Source: Pseudacidovorax sp. (GTDB taxonomy: Bacteria; Pseudomonadota; Gammaproteobacteria; Burkholderiales; Burkholderiaceae_C). Taken from it: 64,000 bases of DNA. The notes under the pieces were generated by a model that searched no databases, was not told the DNA's origin, and saw nothing but the letters and a program-made list of their open reading frames with translations. The stretch spans positions 124,001 through 188,000 of the forward strand of contig NZ_JAGOPN010000002.1 of assembly GCF_017991995.1 (NCBI RefSeq), read 5' to 3'. How positions within the stretch are numbered: position 1 is the stretch's first letter; the number at the start of each line of letters is the position of its first letter. Positions 7,996 to 16,924 of the stretch are shown here, one piece after another. Position numbers and translations under genes: made by a program.

Positions 7996-8799
7996 ATGCC
8001 GAATCCACCCCCTGCCGTTGCCACGGCCCCGACCGCGCCATCGGTCGGGGTTCGGCCGCGCATCCTGGTGGCGGAGGATGAGCCGGGCATCGCCGACACG
8101 GTGCAGTACGTGCTGCGCAGCGACGGCTTTGCGCCGGTGTGGTGTGCCACCGGTGGCGCAGCCCTGGCGGAATTCGCCGCCGAGCCGCCGGCGCTCGCCA
8201 TCCTGGACATCGGCCTGCCCGACATGAACGGCTTCGATCTCTTCCGGCGATTGCAGGCCCTGCCGGGCGCGGCGGACGTGCCCATCGTCTTCCTCACGGC
8301 GCGTACCGACGAGATCGACCGCGTGGTGGGGCTGGAGCTGGGGGCCGACGACTACATCGCCAAGCCCTTTTCGCCGCGCGAACTGGTGGCCCGGGTGCGG
8401 GGCATCCTGCGGCGCAGCCAGCGGGCGGGTCCGGTGCCTTCGATGCCGGTGACGACACTGGCCACGGCGCCGCAGGCACCCGCCCTGCCCTTCGTGGTCG
8501 ACGACGAACGCCTGCAGATCCGCTACTACGGCCGCGTGCTCGAGCTGTCGCGCTACGAATTCGGCCTGCTGCGCCTGCTGGTGCAGCGCCCGGGCCGCGT
8601 GTTCAGCCGCGAGGAGCTGCTCGACCGCGTGTGGGGCGGCGACAGCGAGAGCCTGGACCGCACCGTCGACGCCCACGTCAAGACGGTGCGCGCCAAGCTG
8701 CGCGCGGTGGCGCCCGAGGTCGAGGCCATCCGCACCCACCGCGGCACCGGCTACGCGCTGCACGAAGACCTGCCGCCTTCCACGTCCCTCGTCCCATGA
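7996..8799 (+). CDS. creB: CreB, OmpR-family response regulator
   Basis: This 267-residue protein has an N-terminal receiver domain (RPRILVAEDEPGIADTVQYV, phospho-acceptor Asp71 in LAILDIGLPDMNGF, switch Thr in FLTAR, and Lys in YIAKPFSPRE). A winged-helix domain follows (LSRYEFGLLRLLVQRPGRVF, then DRTVDAHVKTVRAKLR and THRGTGYAL). Receiver and output match E. coli CreB closely. A linker of about 30 residues is longer than in CreB. It overlaps creC by ATGA. The ATG lacks a good ribosome site and sits about 100 bp from the origin region. CreB binds direct repeats TTCAC-N6-TTCAC; one such site is in this window at 13848. Confidence 0.88.
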   Translation: MPNPPPAVATAPTAPSVGVRPRILVAEDEPGIADTVQYVLRSDGFAPVWCATGGAALAEFAAEPPALAILDIGLPDMNGFDLFRRLQALPGAADVPIVFLTARTDEIDRVVGLELGADDYIAKPFSPRELVARVRGILRRSQRAGPVPSMPVTTLATAPQAPALPFVVDDERLQIRYYGRVLELSRYEFGLLRLLVQRPGRVFSREELLDRVWGGDSESLDRTVDAHVKTVRAKLRAVAPEVEAIRTHRGTGYALHEDLPPSTSLVP

Positions 8800-10265
8800 G
8801 GCGTTCGCCGAGCCGGCGCACCCGCATCTTCCTGGCCGTGCTGCTGATCTACGTGGCCGGTATCACCTGGCTACTGTGGCGGGTGGTCGGCGACATCGAT
8901 CCGCGCTACCGCGAATCGGCCGAGGAAGCGCAGGTGGAGATCGCCCAGCTCATGGCCACGCTGGTCGAGCAGGACGTGATCGCCGGCGCCATCGACACCC
9001 GGCGGCTGGAGCCGCTGTTCCGCGCCCTCTATGCGCGCGAGTTCTCGGCCCAGATCTACAACCTGCACAAGCAGAAGGTGGAACTGCGGGTCTACGTCAC
9101 CGACCGCAGCGGCCGGGTGATCTACGACTCCACCGGCCGCGCCGTGGGCGCCGACTATTCGCGCTGGATCGACGTCAGCCGCACGCTGGCAGGCGGCTAT
9201 GGCGCCCGCGCCACGCGCGACGTGGAGTCCGACCCGCTCAGTTCGGTGCTCTATGTGGGGGCGCCCATCCGCTGGGCGGGCGAGATCGTCGGCATGGTGG
9301 GCGTGGGCAAGCCGGTACAGAGCTTCGGCCAGTTCGTGCAGGACGCCCGCCAGCGCGTGATCTGGGTCGGTGCCGGCTCGGCGGCGGCATTGCTGGTGCT
9401 GGCGCTGATCGTCTCGGTGTGGCTGGTGCGCCCCTTCGGCCTCACGGCCGATTACATCCGCTGGCTGCGCACCCAGCGTGGCTTCCATCCGCTGCGCATG
9501 CTGCGCCGTGCCGCCGCCATGGCGCGCGGCGCCGTGCAGGAGATGGGCGACGCCTTCACCGGCCGCAACTACGTGGCCGACTACGTCCAGACCTTCACCC
9601 ACGAGATCAAGAGCCCGCTGTCGGCCATCCGCGGCGCCGCCGAGCTGCTGCAGGAAGCCGGCATGCCGCCCGAGGAGCGCGTGCGCTTCCTGGCCAATAT
9701 CGGCCGCGAGAGCGAGCGCATCCAGCAGCTGGTGGACCGCATGATGGAACTCACGGCCCTGGAGACGCGCCGCGTGCTCGACCAGGTGCAGCCCGTGGCC
9801 CTGGGCGCCCTGCTGCGTGAGGCCGCCCAGGGCGTGGCGCCGGCCGCCGCGCGCCGTGGCGTCGTGATCGACGTGCAGGGCCTGCGCGAGGACCTGGGCG
9901 AGGTGCATGCCGACGGCGACCCGCTGCTGCTGCGACAGGCCGTGGGCAACCTGCTGGACAACGCCATCGACTTCTCGCCCGAGGGCGGCACCGTGCGGCT
10001 CAGCCTGCGGCTGCAGGGCCGGCGCGGCGTGATCGCGGTGCGCGACCAGGGGCCGGGCATCCCTGCCTATGCGCAGGCGCAGGTCTTCCAGAAGTTCTAT
10101 TCGCTGGCGCGGCCGCACAGCCAGAAGAAGAGCACCGGCCTGGGCCTCGCTTTCGTGCGCGAGATCGCGGCGCTGCACGGTGGCAGCATCGCGCTCGGCA
10201 ATGCGGAAGGCGGTGGCGCGCAGGCCACGCTGACCTTGCCGCTGATCAGTGGGCAGCTGCGATGA
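8796..10265 (+). CDS. creC: CreC, sensor histidine kinase
   Basis: This 489-residue inner-membrane kinase has helix 1 at about residues 11-30, a periplasmic CreC-type sensor (VTDRSGRVIYDSTGRAVGAD, YSRWIDVSRTL, GGYGARATRD), and helix 2 at about 188-212. His269 sits in the H-box FTHEIKSPLSAIRGA. ATP-lid motifs are NLLDNAIDFSPEG, DQGPGIP and TGLGLAFVREI. The sensor wording (VGADYSRW, YGARAT) is specific to CreC among kinases. CreC responds to growth state in E. coli and to penicillin-binding-protein inhibition in Pseudomonas. Here PBP1A and an exosortase operon follow. No creD homologue is in the window. Confidence 0.9.
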   Translation: MRRSPSRRTRIFLAVLLIYVAGITWLLWRVVGDIDPRYRESAEEAQVEIAQLMATLVEQDVIAGAIDTRRLEPLFRALYAREFSAQIYNLHKQKVELRVYVTDRSGRVIYDSTGRAVGADYSRWIDVSRTLAGGYGARATRDVESDPLSSVLYVGAPIRWAGEIVGMVGVGKPVQSFGQFVQDARQRVIWVGAGSAAALLVLALIVSVWLVRPFGLTADYIRWLRTQRGFHPLRMLRRAAAMARGAVQEMGDAFTGRNYVADYVQTFTHEIKSPLSAIRGAAELLQEAGMPPEERVRFLANIGRESERIQQLVDRMMELTALETRRVLDQVQPVALGALLREAAQGVAPAAARRGVVIDVQGLREDLGEVHADGDPLLLRQAVGNLLDNAIDFSPEGGTVRLSLRLQGRRGVIAVRDQGPGIPAYAQAQVFQKFYSLARPHSQKKSTGLGLAFVREIAALHGGSIALGNAEGGGAQATLTLPLISGQLR

Positions 10266-10326
10266 GGCGACCCGGCCGATGTCCGCCAACCCGCACCTTC
10301 CCCGCCTGCCGACGATCCACGCCGCC

Positions 10327-10716
10327 ATGACCCCCGACGACCCCCAAGACCTGTGCGCCCACCTGCAACAGCTGGAGGTGGAACTGCACCATCCCGGCAC
10401 GCCCTGCGACGCGGGGCGGCTGGAGGCCCTGCTCCATGCCGATTTCCACGAGGTGGGCCGTTCCGGCCGTCCCTACGACCGCGCCACTGTCGTGCGCTAC
10501 CTGTCGCAGGTGCTGACGCCGCCGGCGGTGCATTCCAGCGACTTCCGGCTGGAACGGCTGGCGCCGGATCTGGCACTGCTCAGCTATCGCTCGGCGCAGC
10601 GGGCGGCCGACGGCGGCCCGTTGTTGCAGACGCTGCGGGTCTCGCTGTGGAAGCGCGAGGGTCTGGCGTGGCAGCTGCGCTATCACCAGGGAACGCCAGC
10701 GGCGTCCGCTGACTGA
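10327..10716 (+). CDS. DUF4440/NTF2-like protein
   Basis: This 129-residue cytosolic protein (MTPDDPQDLCAHLQQLEVEL start) contains DAGRLEALLHADFHEVGRSG and YDRATVVRYLSQ, then a beta sheet ending LWKREGLAWQLRYHQG. That is the SnoaL/DUF4440 cone fold, often found as small binding or isomerase-like domains. No catalytic role can be named. It begins 61 bp after creC on the same strand and could be the third gene of that operon. An upstream ATG at 10279 would add 16 residues; I prefer 10327 because it begins just before the conserved helix. Confidence 0.75.
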   Translation: MTPDDPQDLCAHLQQLEVELHHPGTPCDAGRLEALLHADFHEVGRSGRPYDRATVVRYLSQVLTPPAVHSSDFRLERLAPDLALLSYRSAQRAADGGPLLQTLRVSLWKREGLAWQLRYHQGTPAASAD

Positions 10717-10809
10717 GGGTGGGGGCGCCCCGATTCGGGCCTGCGCCGGCCCGGCATTTGCATGGCCGGAGTCATCCAGGCCCGCGGGCCGCGTTCTCCC
10801 CTCTCTCCC

Positions 10810-11088
10810 ATGCGTGCATCCTCTCCCTCTTCGCGGCCGACCATCGTGGCCGGCATTCCCAAGCTGCCGGCACGCAGTGCCGCCATCGTCGTGCCCCTCC
10901 TGCTGTCGCTGCTGATGAGCGGCGTCGTGTCGGCCATCAGCACGTTGCGCGGCGCGGGCTGGACGCCCGATTTCCTGCATCTCTGGCTGGGCGCCTGGAT
11001 GCTGTCCTGGGCGGTGGCCTTTCCGCTGGTCGTGGTGCTGCTACCCACGGTGCGCCGCCTGACCGGGCTGGTGGTCGACCTGCGCTGA
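10810..11088 (+). CDS. DUF2798 small membrane protein
   Basis: This 92-residue protein has two membrane helices: IVVPLLLSLLMSGVVSAIST and WLGAWMLSWAVAFPLVVVLL, then RRLTGLVV. The pair of helices with a conserved Met-Ser-rich first helix and Trp-Ala-x-x-Phe-Pro in the second matches DUF2798. Function is unknown. It starts about 94 bp after the DUF4440 gene and may extend the creBC transcript. An ATG at 10762 would give a longer, low-complexity N-terminus and is less likely. Confidence 0.75.
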   Translation: MRASSPSSRPTIVAGIPKLPARSAAIVVPLLLSLLMSGVVSAISTLRGAGWTPDFLHLWLGAWMLSWAVAFPLVVVLLPTVRRLTGLVVDLR

Positions 11089-11112
11089 CGACGCAGCCGC
11101 GTGCCATGAAAA

Positions 11113-11132
11113 AACCCGGCCGAGGCCGGGTT
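11113..11132 (-). terminator. Intrinsic terminator of mrcA
   Basis: The stem aacccggc / gccgggtt has a cgag loop. On the minus strand it is followed by a run of T (complement of the a-run at 11109-11114), 25 bp after the mrcA stop. It may also act on the convergent DUF2798 transcript. Confidence 0.85.
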
Positions 11133-11157
11133 GTCGGGGCAAGCGGCGCGGGGCGCC

Positions 11158-13611
11158 TCAGCGGAACATGTTCAGGATCCGGTTGCGCTCGTCCGGCTGC
11201 GCAGGCGCTGCAGGTTGCCCAGGCTGGGCTGGCTGGCCGGGCATGGCCGGGATGACCGGCTGGTTGCCCCACGACGGCGCAGGGCCGGTCGTCGGGGCGC
11301 CGCTGTTCACCTCCACCGGCGTGATCGGCGTCAGGGCGGCTTCCACCCCGAGGGATTGCACGCCCTGGCCGTTGGCGTATTCGTCGTACATCCATTCGCC
11401 GCTGGCGTTGGTCACGCCCGGCGGCACGTCCAGCTTGGCCACCGGGACGCCCTTGAGTGCACCCTGCATGTAGCGCGTCCAGGCCGGCAGCGCCAGGCTG
11501 CCGCCGGTCTCGCCGCGCACGCCGAGCTGGCGGGGCGTGTCGTAGCCGATCCAGGCCACGCCCACGCGGGTCGGCTGGAAGCCGGCGAACCAGGCATCGT
11601 GCGAATCGTTGGTGGTGCCCGTCTTGCCGTAGAGGTCGTCGCGGCGCAACGTGCCGTAGGCGCGGCGGGCGGTGCCGTTCTTGACCACGCTGTTCAGCAG
11701 CGTGTCGATCACGAAGGCATTGCGCGCGGGAATGACGCGGCCGGCCTCGTCGGCGGGCTTGGGCGGGGTGTCCTCCAGCACCTGGTCGCGCGCGTCGGTG
11801 ATGCGGGCGATCAGCCGCGGCTCCACCTTCAGGCCGCCGTTGGCGAACACCGAGTACGCCGCGGCCATCTGCAGCGGCGTCACCGAGCCGGCGCCCAGGC
11901 CCATGGTCAGGTACGCGGGATGCTTGTCGGCCGCGAAGCCGAAATGCGTGATCCATTCCTGCGCATAGGCGGGCGTGATGGCGTCCAGCACGCGGATGGT
12001 CACCACGTTCTTCGACTGCTCCAGCGCCTGGCGCAGCGTGATCGGGCCGGCATAGGTGTTGTCGTAATTCTTGGGCTCCCAGGGCGCACCGCCGGTGGCG
12101 GCGGCGTCGAAGGACAGCGGCGCGTCGTTGACGATGGTGGCGGGCGTGAAGCCCTTCTCCAGCGCGGCCGAATAGATGAAGGGCTTGAAGCTGGAGCCCG
12201 GCTGGCGCCAGGCCTGCGTGGCATGGTTGAACTTGTTCTTGTTGAAGTCGAAGCCGCCGACGAGTGCCTTGATGGCACCATCGCGCGGGTCGATGGCCAC
12301 GAAGGCACCTTCGACCTCCGGCAGCTGGGTCACTTCCCAGCTGTTCTGCGGGCCGGTGCGGGCGATGCGCACGATGCTGCCGCGGCGGATGCGCAGCGGC
12401 TCGGCCGCCTTCTCCACCAACCCGCGCTGCACGGCCTGCAGGCCGCGGCCGGTGATCTCGATGCTGTCGCCGTTGGCGCGCACCGCCACCACCTTGCGCG
12501 GGCTGGCCTCCAGCACCACCGCAGCCATCATGCCGCCACTGTCGGGCTTGTCCGAAAGGGCATCGTCCACCGCGCTGTCCAGATCCTGCGCTTCGGCGGG
12601 CAGTTCGACATAGCCTTCCGGACCGCGGTAGGGCTGGCGCTGTTCATAGTCGACGATGGCCTCGTGCAACCCCTCATAGGCCGAGCTCTGGTCGTTGCGC
12701 GCCACCGTGGTGTAGACCTTGAAGCCCTTGGTGTAGGTGTCGTCGCCGTACTTGGCCACCATCTGCTGGCGCACCATCTCGGCCACGTAGTCGGCATGCA
12801 GGCCCGATGGCTCGGCGGCGTCGCGCAGCTTGAGCGGCTCCTGGCGCGCCTTCTCGGCATCGGCCTGGCTCAGGTAGCCGGTCTCGACCATGCGGCTGAT
12901 CACGTACTGCTGGCGGGCCACCGCGCGGCGGGGATTGGCGATCGGGTTGTTGCTGCTGGGCGCCTTGGGCAGGCCGGCCAGCATGGCGGCCTCGGCCACG
13001 GTGATGTCCTGCAGCGGCTTGCCGAAATAGGTCTGGGCCGCGGCGGCAAAGCCGTAGGCGCGGTTGCCCAGGTAGATCTGGTTCAGGTAGATCTCGAGGA
13101 TCTGGTCCTTGGTCAGCTCGTCCTCCAGCCGCCAGGCCAGCAGCGCCTCCTTCAGCTTGCGGGTGAAGGTGCGCTCCGAGCTCAGGAACATGTTGCGCGC
13201 CACCTGCTGGGTGATGGTGGAAGCGCCCTGCCGCACGCCCCCATGCAGTGCGTTGGAGATCACCGCCCGCGTCAGGCCGATGGTGTCGAGTCCGCCATGC
13301 TGGTAGAAGCGCGCGTCCTCGGTGGCCAGCACCGCGTCCTTGAGCACCTTGGGGATCCTGTCGATGGGCACCAGCTGCCGGCGTTCCTCGCCGAACTCGC
13401 CGATCAGGTCGCCGTCGGCGGTGAACACGCGCAGCGGCAGCTTGGGCTGGTAGTTCTGCAGCGTGCTCACGTCGGGAAGCTGGCGCGACATCAGCGCCGC
13501 GGCAATGCCGACGATGGCGGCGCCGCAGACCACCGCGGTGGCACTGCCGATGGCGGTCCACTTGGCGGCTCGGCGCAGGCGGGGATCGGACAGACGGTCT
13601 TTGAAGGACAT
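11158..13611 (-). CDS. mrcA: Penicillin-binding protein 1A, bifunctional glycosyltransferase/transpeptidase
   Basis: This 817-residue class A PBP polymerises and cross-links peptidoglycan in the periplasm. One N-terminal helix (about residues 20-40) anchors it. The glycosyltransferase-51 domain has the catalytic Glu98 in ATEDARFYQHGG and the motifs GASTITQQVARNMFL and LEIYLNQIYLGN. An OB-like insert follows. The transpeptidase has GSSFKPFIY (Ser-x-x-Lys), the Ser-x-Asn motif SKNVVTIR and KTGTTND. The tail is Pro/Gln-rich, ending ERNRILNMF. The ATG at 13609-13611 begins the cytoplasmic tail MSFKDRLSD. It is divergent from the exosortase operon; a hairpin (ccggcggg / cccgccgg, 13636-13671) lies in its leader. 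Confidence 0.96.
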   Translation of the reverse strand: MSFKDRLSDPRLRRAAKWTAIGSATAVVCGAAIVGIAAALMSRQLPDVSTLQNYQPKLPLRVFTADGDLIGEFGEERRQLVPIDRIPKVLKDAVLATEDARFYQHGGLDTIGLTRAVISNALHGGVRQGASTITQQVARNMFLSSERTFTRKLKEALLAWRLEDELTKDQILEIYLNQIYLGNRAYGFAAAAQTYFGKPLQDITVAEAAMLAGLPKAPSSNNPIANPRRAVARQQYVISRMVETGYLSQADAEKARQEPLKLRDAAEPSGLHADYVAEMVRQQMVAKYGDDTYTKGFKVYTTVARNDQSSAYEGLHEAIVDYEQRQPYRGPEGYVELPAEAQDLDSAVDDALSDKPDSGGMMAAVVLEASPRKVVAVRANGDSIEITGRGLQAVQRGLVEKAAEPLRIRRGSIVRIARTGPQNSWEVTQLPEVEGAFVAIDPRDGAIKALVGGFDFNKNKFNHATQAWRQPGSSFKPFIYSAALEKGFTPATIVNDAPLSFDAAATGGAPWEPKNYDNTYAGPITLRQALEQSKNVVTIRVLDAITPAYAQEWITHFGFAADKHPAYLTMGLGAGSVTPLQMAAAYSVFANGGLKVEPRLIARITDARDQVLEDTPPKPADEAGRVIPARNAFVIDTLLNSVVKNGTARRAYGTLRRDDLYGKTGTTNDSHDAWFAGFQPTRVGVAWIGYDTPRQLGVRGETGGSLALPAWTRYMQGALKGVPVAKLDVPPGVTNASGEWMYDEYANGQGVQSLGVEAALTPITPVEVNSGAPTTGPAPSWGNQPVIPAMPGQPAQPGQPAAPAQPDERNRILNMFR

Positions 13612-13847
13612 GGGAAAGAAACAGGAAGAGGTCGGCCGGCGGGAGGGAAGGCGAGCATGCCCGCCCGCCGGAAGGCCGCCGTAACAAGGCGTTGCCTGCA
13701 CGCCGGCAGGCGCGCAAGCCTCGCGCTGTCACGGCAGCCACGCTGTCGGACGGCGGCAGCATTCTCGGTGCGGCGGGTGCCACGCCGTCGGCAGGGCCAT
13801 CGTCGCCGCGGATCTTGAAAGGAGGCTGAAGGGCGCTGCACACGGAC

Positions 13848-13863
13848 TTCACACAGGCTTCAC
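13848..13863 (+). promoter_or_regulatory. cre tag, predicted CreB binding site
   Basis: TTCAC-acaggc-TTCAC is an exact match to the CreB recognition repeat TTCAC-N6-TTCAC. It is 92 bp upstream of the VIT/VWA gene and 236 bp from mrcA, in a 344-bp gap (13612-13955) with no gene. It is oriented toward the exosortase operon. I found no other exact copy in the gene gaps I inspected. Confidence 0.7.
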
Positions 13864-13955
13864 ATGGCGCGTGGGGCTTCATCGGCCCTTCCTTCTGGCT
13901 TCGGATGCCGCGCGGACAGTCCTTCCCATCGCACACACCGAGGAAGGAACCGACC

Positions 13956-16022
13956 ATGAATCCGAACTTGTCCTGGCGCCCCCGGCGCAGTCCCGAAGCC
14001 CGCGGCTGCGGCCTGTGGGCGTTCACGGCGCTGATGGCGCTGGCCGCCTTTGCGTTGCTGGTGTGCCGGCCTGTCCTTGCACAGGAGGCTGGCAACGATG
14101 CCACCGCGAGTCCCTATCTGGTGGTGCAAAGCGACACCCCCGGCACCGACCGCCTGCCCCTCAAGCGCACCGACGTCGACGTGCGCATCGCCGGTGTCAT
14201 CGCCGACGTGCGGGTGACGCAGACCTACCGCAACGAAGGCGAGCGCACGCTGGAGGCGCGCTACGTCTTTCCCGGCTCCACGCGCGCCGCCGTCGGTGGA
14301 ATGAACGTGCGCATCGCCGACCGGCTGATCACCGCGCAGATCCGCGAGAAGCAGCAGGCGCGGCTGGAATACCAGGAAGCGAAGCAGGCCGGCCAGACGG
14401 CTGCGCTGCTCGAGGCCGAGCGGCCCAACGTCTTCCAGATGAACGTGGCCAACATCCGGCCGGGCGACGAGGTGCGTGTGGAACTGCGCTACACCGAGCT
14501 GCTGCTGCCGCAGTCGGGCCGCTACCAGTTCGTCTACCCCACCGTGGTGGGCCCGCGCTACGTGGGCACCGGTGGTGGCGGGGGACCGTGGAGCGCCCAG
14601 CCCACGCTGCCCGCCGGCACGGCCAGTGCCGCGGCCTTCTCGCTCAAGCTGAGCCTCGATGCGCCGCTGCCGCTGGCGGACATCCGTTCGTCCAGCCATG
14701 CGCTGGCCATCCAACCCAGGCCCGACGACCGGCATGCCGCCCTCACCTTGCGCGAGGATGGCCGGCCGCTGGCCAACCGCGACTTCGTGCTCGACTTCGC
14801 CCTCGCCGGTGAGCGCATCCAGTCGGGCCTGATGCTCTATCCGGGCAGCGGGCCGGATGCGGAGAACTTCTTCCTCGCGATGGTCGAGCCGCCGCGCGCC
14901 GTGGCCGCCGAGCGCATCGTGCCGCGCGACTACCTCTTCGTGGTGGACATCTCCGGCTCCATGCACGGCTTTCCGCTGGACACGGCGCGCGTCCTGCTCG
15001 AGCGGCTGATCGGTGGCCTGCGGCCCAGCGACACCTTCAACGTGATGCTGTTCGCCGGCAGCAACCGCATGCTGTCGCCCAGGCCGGTGCCGGCGACACG
15101 GCCCAACATCGAGCGGGCGCTCAGGACGCTCACCGACATCCAGGGCGGCGGCAGCACCGAGCTGATCCCGGTCTTGCGCCAGGCCTATGCCCAGCCCAAG
15201 GCCGAGGGTGTCTCGCGCAGCATCGTGGTGGTGACCGACGGCTACGTCACGGTGGAACGCGAGGCCTTCACGCTGGTGCGCGAGCACCTGGACCAGGCCA
15301 ACCTGTTCGCCTTCGGCATCGGCGCCTCGGTCAACCGGCACCTGATCGAGGGCCTGGCCCGGGCTGGCCGTGGCGAGCCCTTCGTCATCACCGATGAACG
15401 GCAGGCGCCCGAACAGGCAGCACGCTTTCGCCGCATGGTGGAGTCGCCGGTGCTCACCGGCCTGAAGGCGCGCTTCGACGGCCTGGAGGTGTACGACGTG
15501 GAACCGGCCCGGCTGCCCGACGTGCTGGGCGAGCGGCCCGTGGTGCTGTTCGGCAAGTGGCGCGGCACGCCGCGCGGCCAGCTGGTGGTGGAAGGCCGCA
15601 GCGCCGAAGGCCCGTGGCGCCAGGTGCTGCCGGTGGACGCAGGCAGCCTGGCCCCTCAGGCCACGGCCTTGCGCGCCCTGTGGGCCCGCGACCGCATCGC
15701 GGCGCTGGACGACCAGGAGGGCCTGGAAGGCAGCGGCCAGCAGCGCGACGCCATCACCGCGCTGGGGCTCAAGTACAGCCTGCTCACCGCCTACACCAGC
15801 TTCATCGCCGTCGACCAGGTGGTGCGCGGCACGGGCGATGCCGGCACGACGGTCGACCAGCCGCAACCCTTGCCCGAAGGCGTGAGCGAACTCGCGCTGG
15901 GCATGCCGGTGCCCGCCACGCCCGAGCCCGAGACGCTGGGTGCCGTGGCCGTGGCGCTGGGCATGCTCGCCATGCTGCGCCGCCGGCTGCGTCGGCACGA
16001 CGCGCGGCGCATGACCGCCTGA
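13956..16022 (+). CDS. VIT/VWA-domain surface protein with PEP-CTERM-like sorting tail
   Basis: This 688-residue protein carries a signal peptide (hydrophobic residues about 24-42, cut near VLAQEA). A VIT domain follows (VDVRIAGVIADVRVTQTYRN, LEARYVFPGS, RIADRLITAQIREKQQAR). Next is a von Willebrand A domain with the metal site DYLFVVDISGSMHGFPLD and VVTDGYVTVE. The C-terminus is PATPEPETLG, a membrane helix and RRRLRR. That tripartite tail is a PEP-CTERM-like exosortase signal. The exosortase gene follows 17 bp later. A good ribosome site (aggaagga) sets the ATG. I infer it is the single dedicated substrate, exported and processed at the membrane. Its ligand is unknown. Confidence 0.88.
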   Translation: MNPNLSWRPRRSPEARGCGLWAFTALMALAAFALLVCRPVLAQEAGNDATASPYLVVQSDTPGTDRLPLKRTDVDVRIAGVIADVRVTQTYRNEGERTLEARYVFPGSTRAAVGGMNVRIADRLITAQIREKQQARLEYQEAKQAGQTAALLEAERPNVFQMNVANIRPGDEVRVELRYTELLLPQSGRYQFVYPTVVGPRYVGTGGGGGPWSAQPTLPAGTASAAAFSLKLSLDAPLPLADIRSSSHALAIQPRPDDRHAALTLREDGRPLANRDFVLDFALAGERIQSGLMLYPGSGPDAENFFLAMVEPPRAVAAERIVPRDYLFVVDISGSMHGFPLDTARVLLERLIGGLRPSDTFNVMLFAGSNRMLSPRPVPATRPNIERALRTLTDIQGGGSTELIPVLRQAYAQPKAEGVSRSIVVVTDGYVTVEREAFTLVREHLDQANLFAFGIGASVNRHLIEGLARAGRGEPFVITDERQAPEQAARFRRMVESPVLTGLKARFDGLEVYDVEPARLPDVLGERPVVLFGKWRGTPRGQLVVEGRSAEGPWRQVLPVDAGSLAPQATALRALWARDRIAALDDQEGLEGSGQQRDAITALGLKYSLLTAYTSFIAVDQVVRGTGDAGTTVDQPQPLPEGVSELALGMPVPATPEPETLGAVAVALGMLAMLRRRLRRHDARRMTA

Positions 16023-16039
16023 TCGAGGGAGCAACGCCA

Positions 16040-16924
16040 ATGAACCTCGTCGATTGGGCGGGCCGCCATCCCCGCAGCCTGGAGGCGGCGATCCGTCTCG
16101 ACCGCCTGCCGCCTGTGCTGTGGCTGCTGGCCACCGCCCTGGTGCTCTGGCCCACCTGGGGCTGGATGGGCGCCCGCATGCTGGACCGTTCGGACGATCC
16201 GCTGGGCCTGCTGGCACTGGGTGCGCTGGGCCTGTTCGCCTGGCAGGGTCGGCGGTCGCTGCGTGCCTCGCCGCGGCTGGGGCTGCTGTCCGTGGCGGCG
16301 TTCGGCGTGCTGGCCTCTTCGCTGCTGCGGGCCGGCGTTGCGCTGCCGCCGCTGGCCACCGGCCTGCTGGCCGTGCTGGCCCTGGCCTGCGTGCTGCTCG
16401 CCTTTCTGCCCAATGGGCAGCCTGCCCTGCCGGTGCTGGGCCTGGCGGTGCTCGCCCTGCCCCTGCTGTCCTCGCTGCAGTTCTATGCGGGCTATCCGCT
16501 GCGGCTGGTCACGGCCGAGGCGGCGCGCTGGCTGCTGGCGCCGTTCTTCGTCGTCGAGCGTGCCGGCAGCAGCCTGTGGGTCGATGGCCGGCTGGTGATC
16601 GTGGATGCGCCCTGCTCCGGCGTGCAGATGGTGTGGATGGGCTACTTCACCGCCTGCGTGGTGGCGCTGTTCATGACGCGGATGGACGACCGCGCCTTCC
16701 TGCGCCGGCTGCCCGTGGTCGGACTGGTGGTGCTCGGCGGCAATGTGCTGCGCAATGCCCTGCTGGTGGGCCTGGAGGGCGCCGGCCATGCGCCCGGGCC
16801 GCTGCTGCACCAGGCGCTGGGGCTGGCGCTGCTCGCCGTGGTGTGCGGTGCCATCGGGCGGCGGATGCTGCGCGCGGCACCGCAGGGCCTTGCCCTCGGA
16901 AAGGATCGCCATGCGCTGGCCTGA
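16040..16924 (+). CDS. Exosortase (dedicated, VIT-protein associated)
   Basis: This 294-residue polytopic membrane protein has the exosortase catalytic triad: Cys192 in DAPCSGVQM, Arg238 in GNVLRNALL and His257 in LLHQALG. Exosortases are membrane transpeptidases that process PEP-CTERM proteins. About eight helices precede and surround the triad. It sits directly after a gene whose product has a matching C-terminal signal, and no polysaccharide (eps) genes are near. That suggests a one-target system rather than a general one. It overlaps the next gene by 14 bp, so translation is coupled. I do not assign a letter subtype. Confidence 0.88.
   Translation: MNLVDWAGRHPRSLEAAIRLDRLPPVLWLLATALVLWPTWGWMGARMLDRSDDPLGLLALGALGLFAWQGRRSLRASPRLGLLSVAAFGVLASSLLRAGVALPPLATGLLAVLALACVLLAFLPNGQPALPVLGLAVLALPLLSSLQFYAGYPLRLVTAEAARWLLAPFFVVERAGSSLWVDGRLVIVDAPCSGVQMVWMGYFTACVVALFMTRMDDRAFLRRLPVVGLVVLGGNVLRNALLVGLEGAGHAPGPLLHQALGLALLAVVCGAIGRRMLRAAPQGLALGKDRHALA

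Noticed and set aside
13860-16217. Long minus-strand open frame opposite the VIT/VWA gene
   Set aside because: It has the composition of an antisense shadow (Arg/Gly/His/Gln-rich) with no recognisable motif; the plus-strand gene is clear.
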